The position numbers were made by a program, and so were the translations under genes. Shown in pieces: positions 62,920-64,000 of a stretch of 64,000 nucleotides of DNA (positions are counted from its first letter, which is position 1; every line of letters begins with the position of its first letter). Below the pieces are notes generated by a model. That model was not told the origin of the DNA. It did not search any database and was given only the letters and a program-made list of their open reading frames with translations. Source of the DNA: Myroides odoratimimus (GTDB lineage: Bacteria > Bacteroidota > Bacteroidia > Flavobacteriales > Flavobacteriaceae); assembly GCF_001485415.1 (NCBI RefSeq), contig NZ_BCMQ01000017.1, positions 1-64,000 of the forward strand, read 5' to 3'.

Positions 62920-63870
62920 TTACTTAAAGATATCTTTTATCACTTTTCCTTTACTGTATTCTAGCTTTATACCTAATAGTTCAGCCATTGTATTTGCTAC
63001 ATCTATTTGCTCATAACTACCTGTACTGATTGTTGTATTTTGTTTAAAGTCTGGCCCCATAGCGAAGAATTCGATATGACGACATCCTAGACAAGCATCT
63101 CCATGGTTAACAAAAGAATCTTTTACCCCATCTAAGTGACGACCATGGTCATTTGATACCATTAGTGTTGTCTTGCCTTTATAGTCAGGTTGAGATTGTA
63201 AGAAATCCCATATATCTTTAATGCTTTGATCTGTTGTTTTGATAGCTTGTATGTATTCATTCCATTTGTTAGCATGTCCATAGCTATCCACATCTTTTAA
63301 GTTAATAACAACTACATTAGGTTTGTCAGTTGTGATTACTTTTTTGAAGTTCTCGATAGTTACTTCATCTGTTCTATAACCTGTACCATTACCTGCTACT
63401 CCTGCATCTGCTTTAGGCATATATTTATTGTTCCAATCTGGGTTTTTAGTGTTGTTTAGTACTTCTAATTTGTCTTTAGATACGACAACCCAAGCTTTGC
63501 TACTGTCTTTGTTCGTTTGTTTTAACCATTGTTGTAACACAGAAGGATTGGTAGGAAGTTCTTTACCGTTATTTTTAATACTGTCATATACACCTGTGAT
63601 AAGAGCTGTATGTCCTGCATTAGTATTCGTTAGTCCATTGTTTCTAAAGTTGCTGATAAAAACTCCTTCTTTTAATAGAGCAATACGGTTAGGGATATGC
63701 GCTTGTGTAGTTTCTTGCCACGTCTCTGTCATTCTAGGGCCGTCGATTACGAGTAATACGACATTCTCAGTTTGATACTTTTTGTTTTCTTTTTGTTCTA
63801 CTTTGTTGTCATCGCTAGAGCATGATGCTAGGGATACACATAAGATAAGGCTTAGAATAATTCTTTTCAT
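62920..63870 (-). CDS. lipoprotein of the alkaline phosphatase/phosphodiesterase superfamily
   Basis: A 316-residue lipoprotein. ATG 63870 (MKRIILSLILCVSLASC, lipobox ASC) is preferred over an upstream TTG at 63933 in the same frame that reads through basic residues. The alkaline-phosphatase-fold metal site is visible: VIDGPR (Asp), TNTNAGHTA (nucleophile Thr region), DVDSYGH (Asp, His) and NDHGRH (Asp, His), with a further HGDACLGCRH segment. This fits a nucleotide pyrophosphatase/phosphodiesterase or sulfatase-like hydrolase. The final choice of substrate is open. It is divergent to the window edge. Confidence 0.85.
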   Translation of the reverse strand: MKRIILSLILCVSLASCSSDDNKVEQKENKKYQTENVVLLVIDGPRMTETWQETTQAHIPNRIALLKEGVFISNFRNNGLTNTNAGHTALITGVYDSIKNNGKELPTNPSVLQQWLKQTNKDSSKAWVVVSKDKLEVLNNTKNPDWNNKYMPKADAGVAGNGTGYRTDEVTIENFKKVITTDKPNVVVINLKDVDSYGHANKWNEYIQAIKTTDQSIKDIWDFLQSQPDYKGKTTLMVSNDHGRHLDGVKDSFVNHGDACLGCRHIEFFAMGPDFKQNTTISTGSYEQIDVANTMAELLGIKLEYSKGKVIKDIFK

Positions 63871-64000
63871 AATGATGTTTTTGTATATCACAAAGTAACC
63901 TCGATTACACCTCATTATACAAGTTGTTCGCATTATGCGTTTGTGAAGCTTAGGTTATATAAACGTTTAGAAAAAAGTAGAACTGTAGGCGTTATTTAAT
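63871..64000. other. upstream region of the phosphodiesterase gene
   Basis: The last 130 nt of the window carry no supported coding sequence. They form the promoter side of the phosphodiesterase gene, which is transcribed to the left. Confidence 0.5.

Noticed and set aside
63871..63933. Upstream start of the phosphodiesterase at 63933
   Set aside because: It would place a basic 21-residue stretch before the lipoprotein signal that starts at 63870.

Overview
The window is chromosomal DNA of low G+C content from a Bacteroidota bacterium, almost certainly of the family Flavobacteriaceae. The evidence is the tRNA-tuf-tRNA-secE-nusG-rplKAJL-rpoBC order with a DUF3467-type gene directly after rpoC, a 1270-residue RpoB opening with [11 protein letters not shown], a SusC/SusD pair, many LxxC lipoproteins, and the recurrent Bacteroidota promoter core TAnnTTTG upstream of genes. 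Shine-Dalgarno sequences are mostly absent, as expected for the phylum. A Myroides-like genus is my guess from general appearance and is not proven here.

Layout. 1-13.2 kb: three tRNAs (Tyr partial, Thr, Trp) and the translation/transcription cluster, all on the + strand, with perfect hairpins in several intergenic gaps. 13.2-19.1 kb: Fe-type superoxide dismutase translationally coupled to a small helical protein (-), then a SusC/SusD outer-membrane uptake pair (+). 19.1-19.8 kb: gene-poor region with an 11-bp repeat element and a possible decayed coding remnant. 19.8-30 kb: pyruvate dehydrogenase E1-alpha and E2, an M28 lipoprotein peptidase, an SDR enzyme, a SprT-like protein and mannose-1-phosphate guanylyltransferase (+), an MlaFE-type lipid ABC transporter and a GT2 glycosyltransferase (-), and a polysaccharide flippase (+). 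30-38.8 kb: EamA exporter, a frameshifted Bcr/CflA-type MFS exporter with its AraC regulator, a PAP2 phosphatase with a barrel-like C-terminus, a stand-alone ketoacyl-ACP synthase III-like protein, a secreted esterase and a secreted protein of unknown function. 38.8-43.4 kb: a second copy of the 11-bp repeat element in inverted orientation, a candidate small RNA, a Dna2-like nuclease-helicase, and a cluster of DnaA-box-like 9-mers. 43.4-64 kb: glycine dehydrogenase, a degenerate UbiA-like membrane protein, an HTH/DUF2975 cassette, leucyl aminopeptidase, GNAT, two separate triplets of paralogous secreted proteins, a HugZ-like flavin/heme-family protein, small membrane and small acidic proteins, an M28 peptidase, a lipoprotein pair and a lipoprotein phosphodiesterase.

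How it works together. The first 13 kb is the core gene-expression machinery. The middle is an envelope block (GDP-mannose precursor synthesis, glycosyl transfer, flipping, lipid trafficking, exporters). The right-hand third is rich in lineage-specific secreted or lipoprotein families of unknown function, arranged as tandem paralogs, one carrying a nonsense mutation. The observations I rate most worth following are the 16-bp tandem duplication that frameshifts the MFS exporter, the DnaA-box-like cluster between helicase and gcvP, the two matched 11-bp repeat/hairpin elements, the orphan promoter-hairpin-terminator unit at 39.4 kb, and the tandem lipoprotein families.
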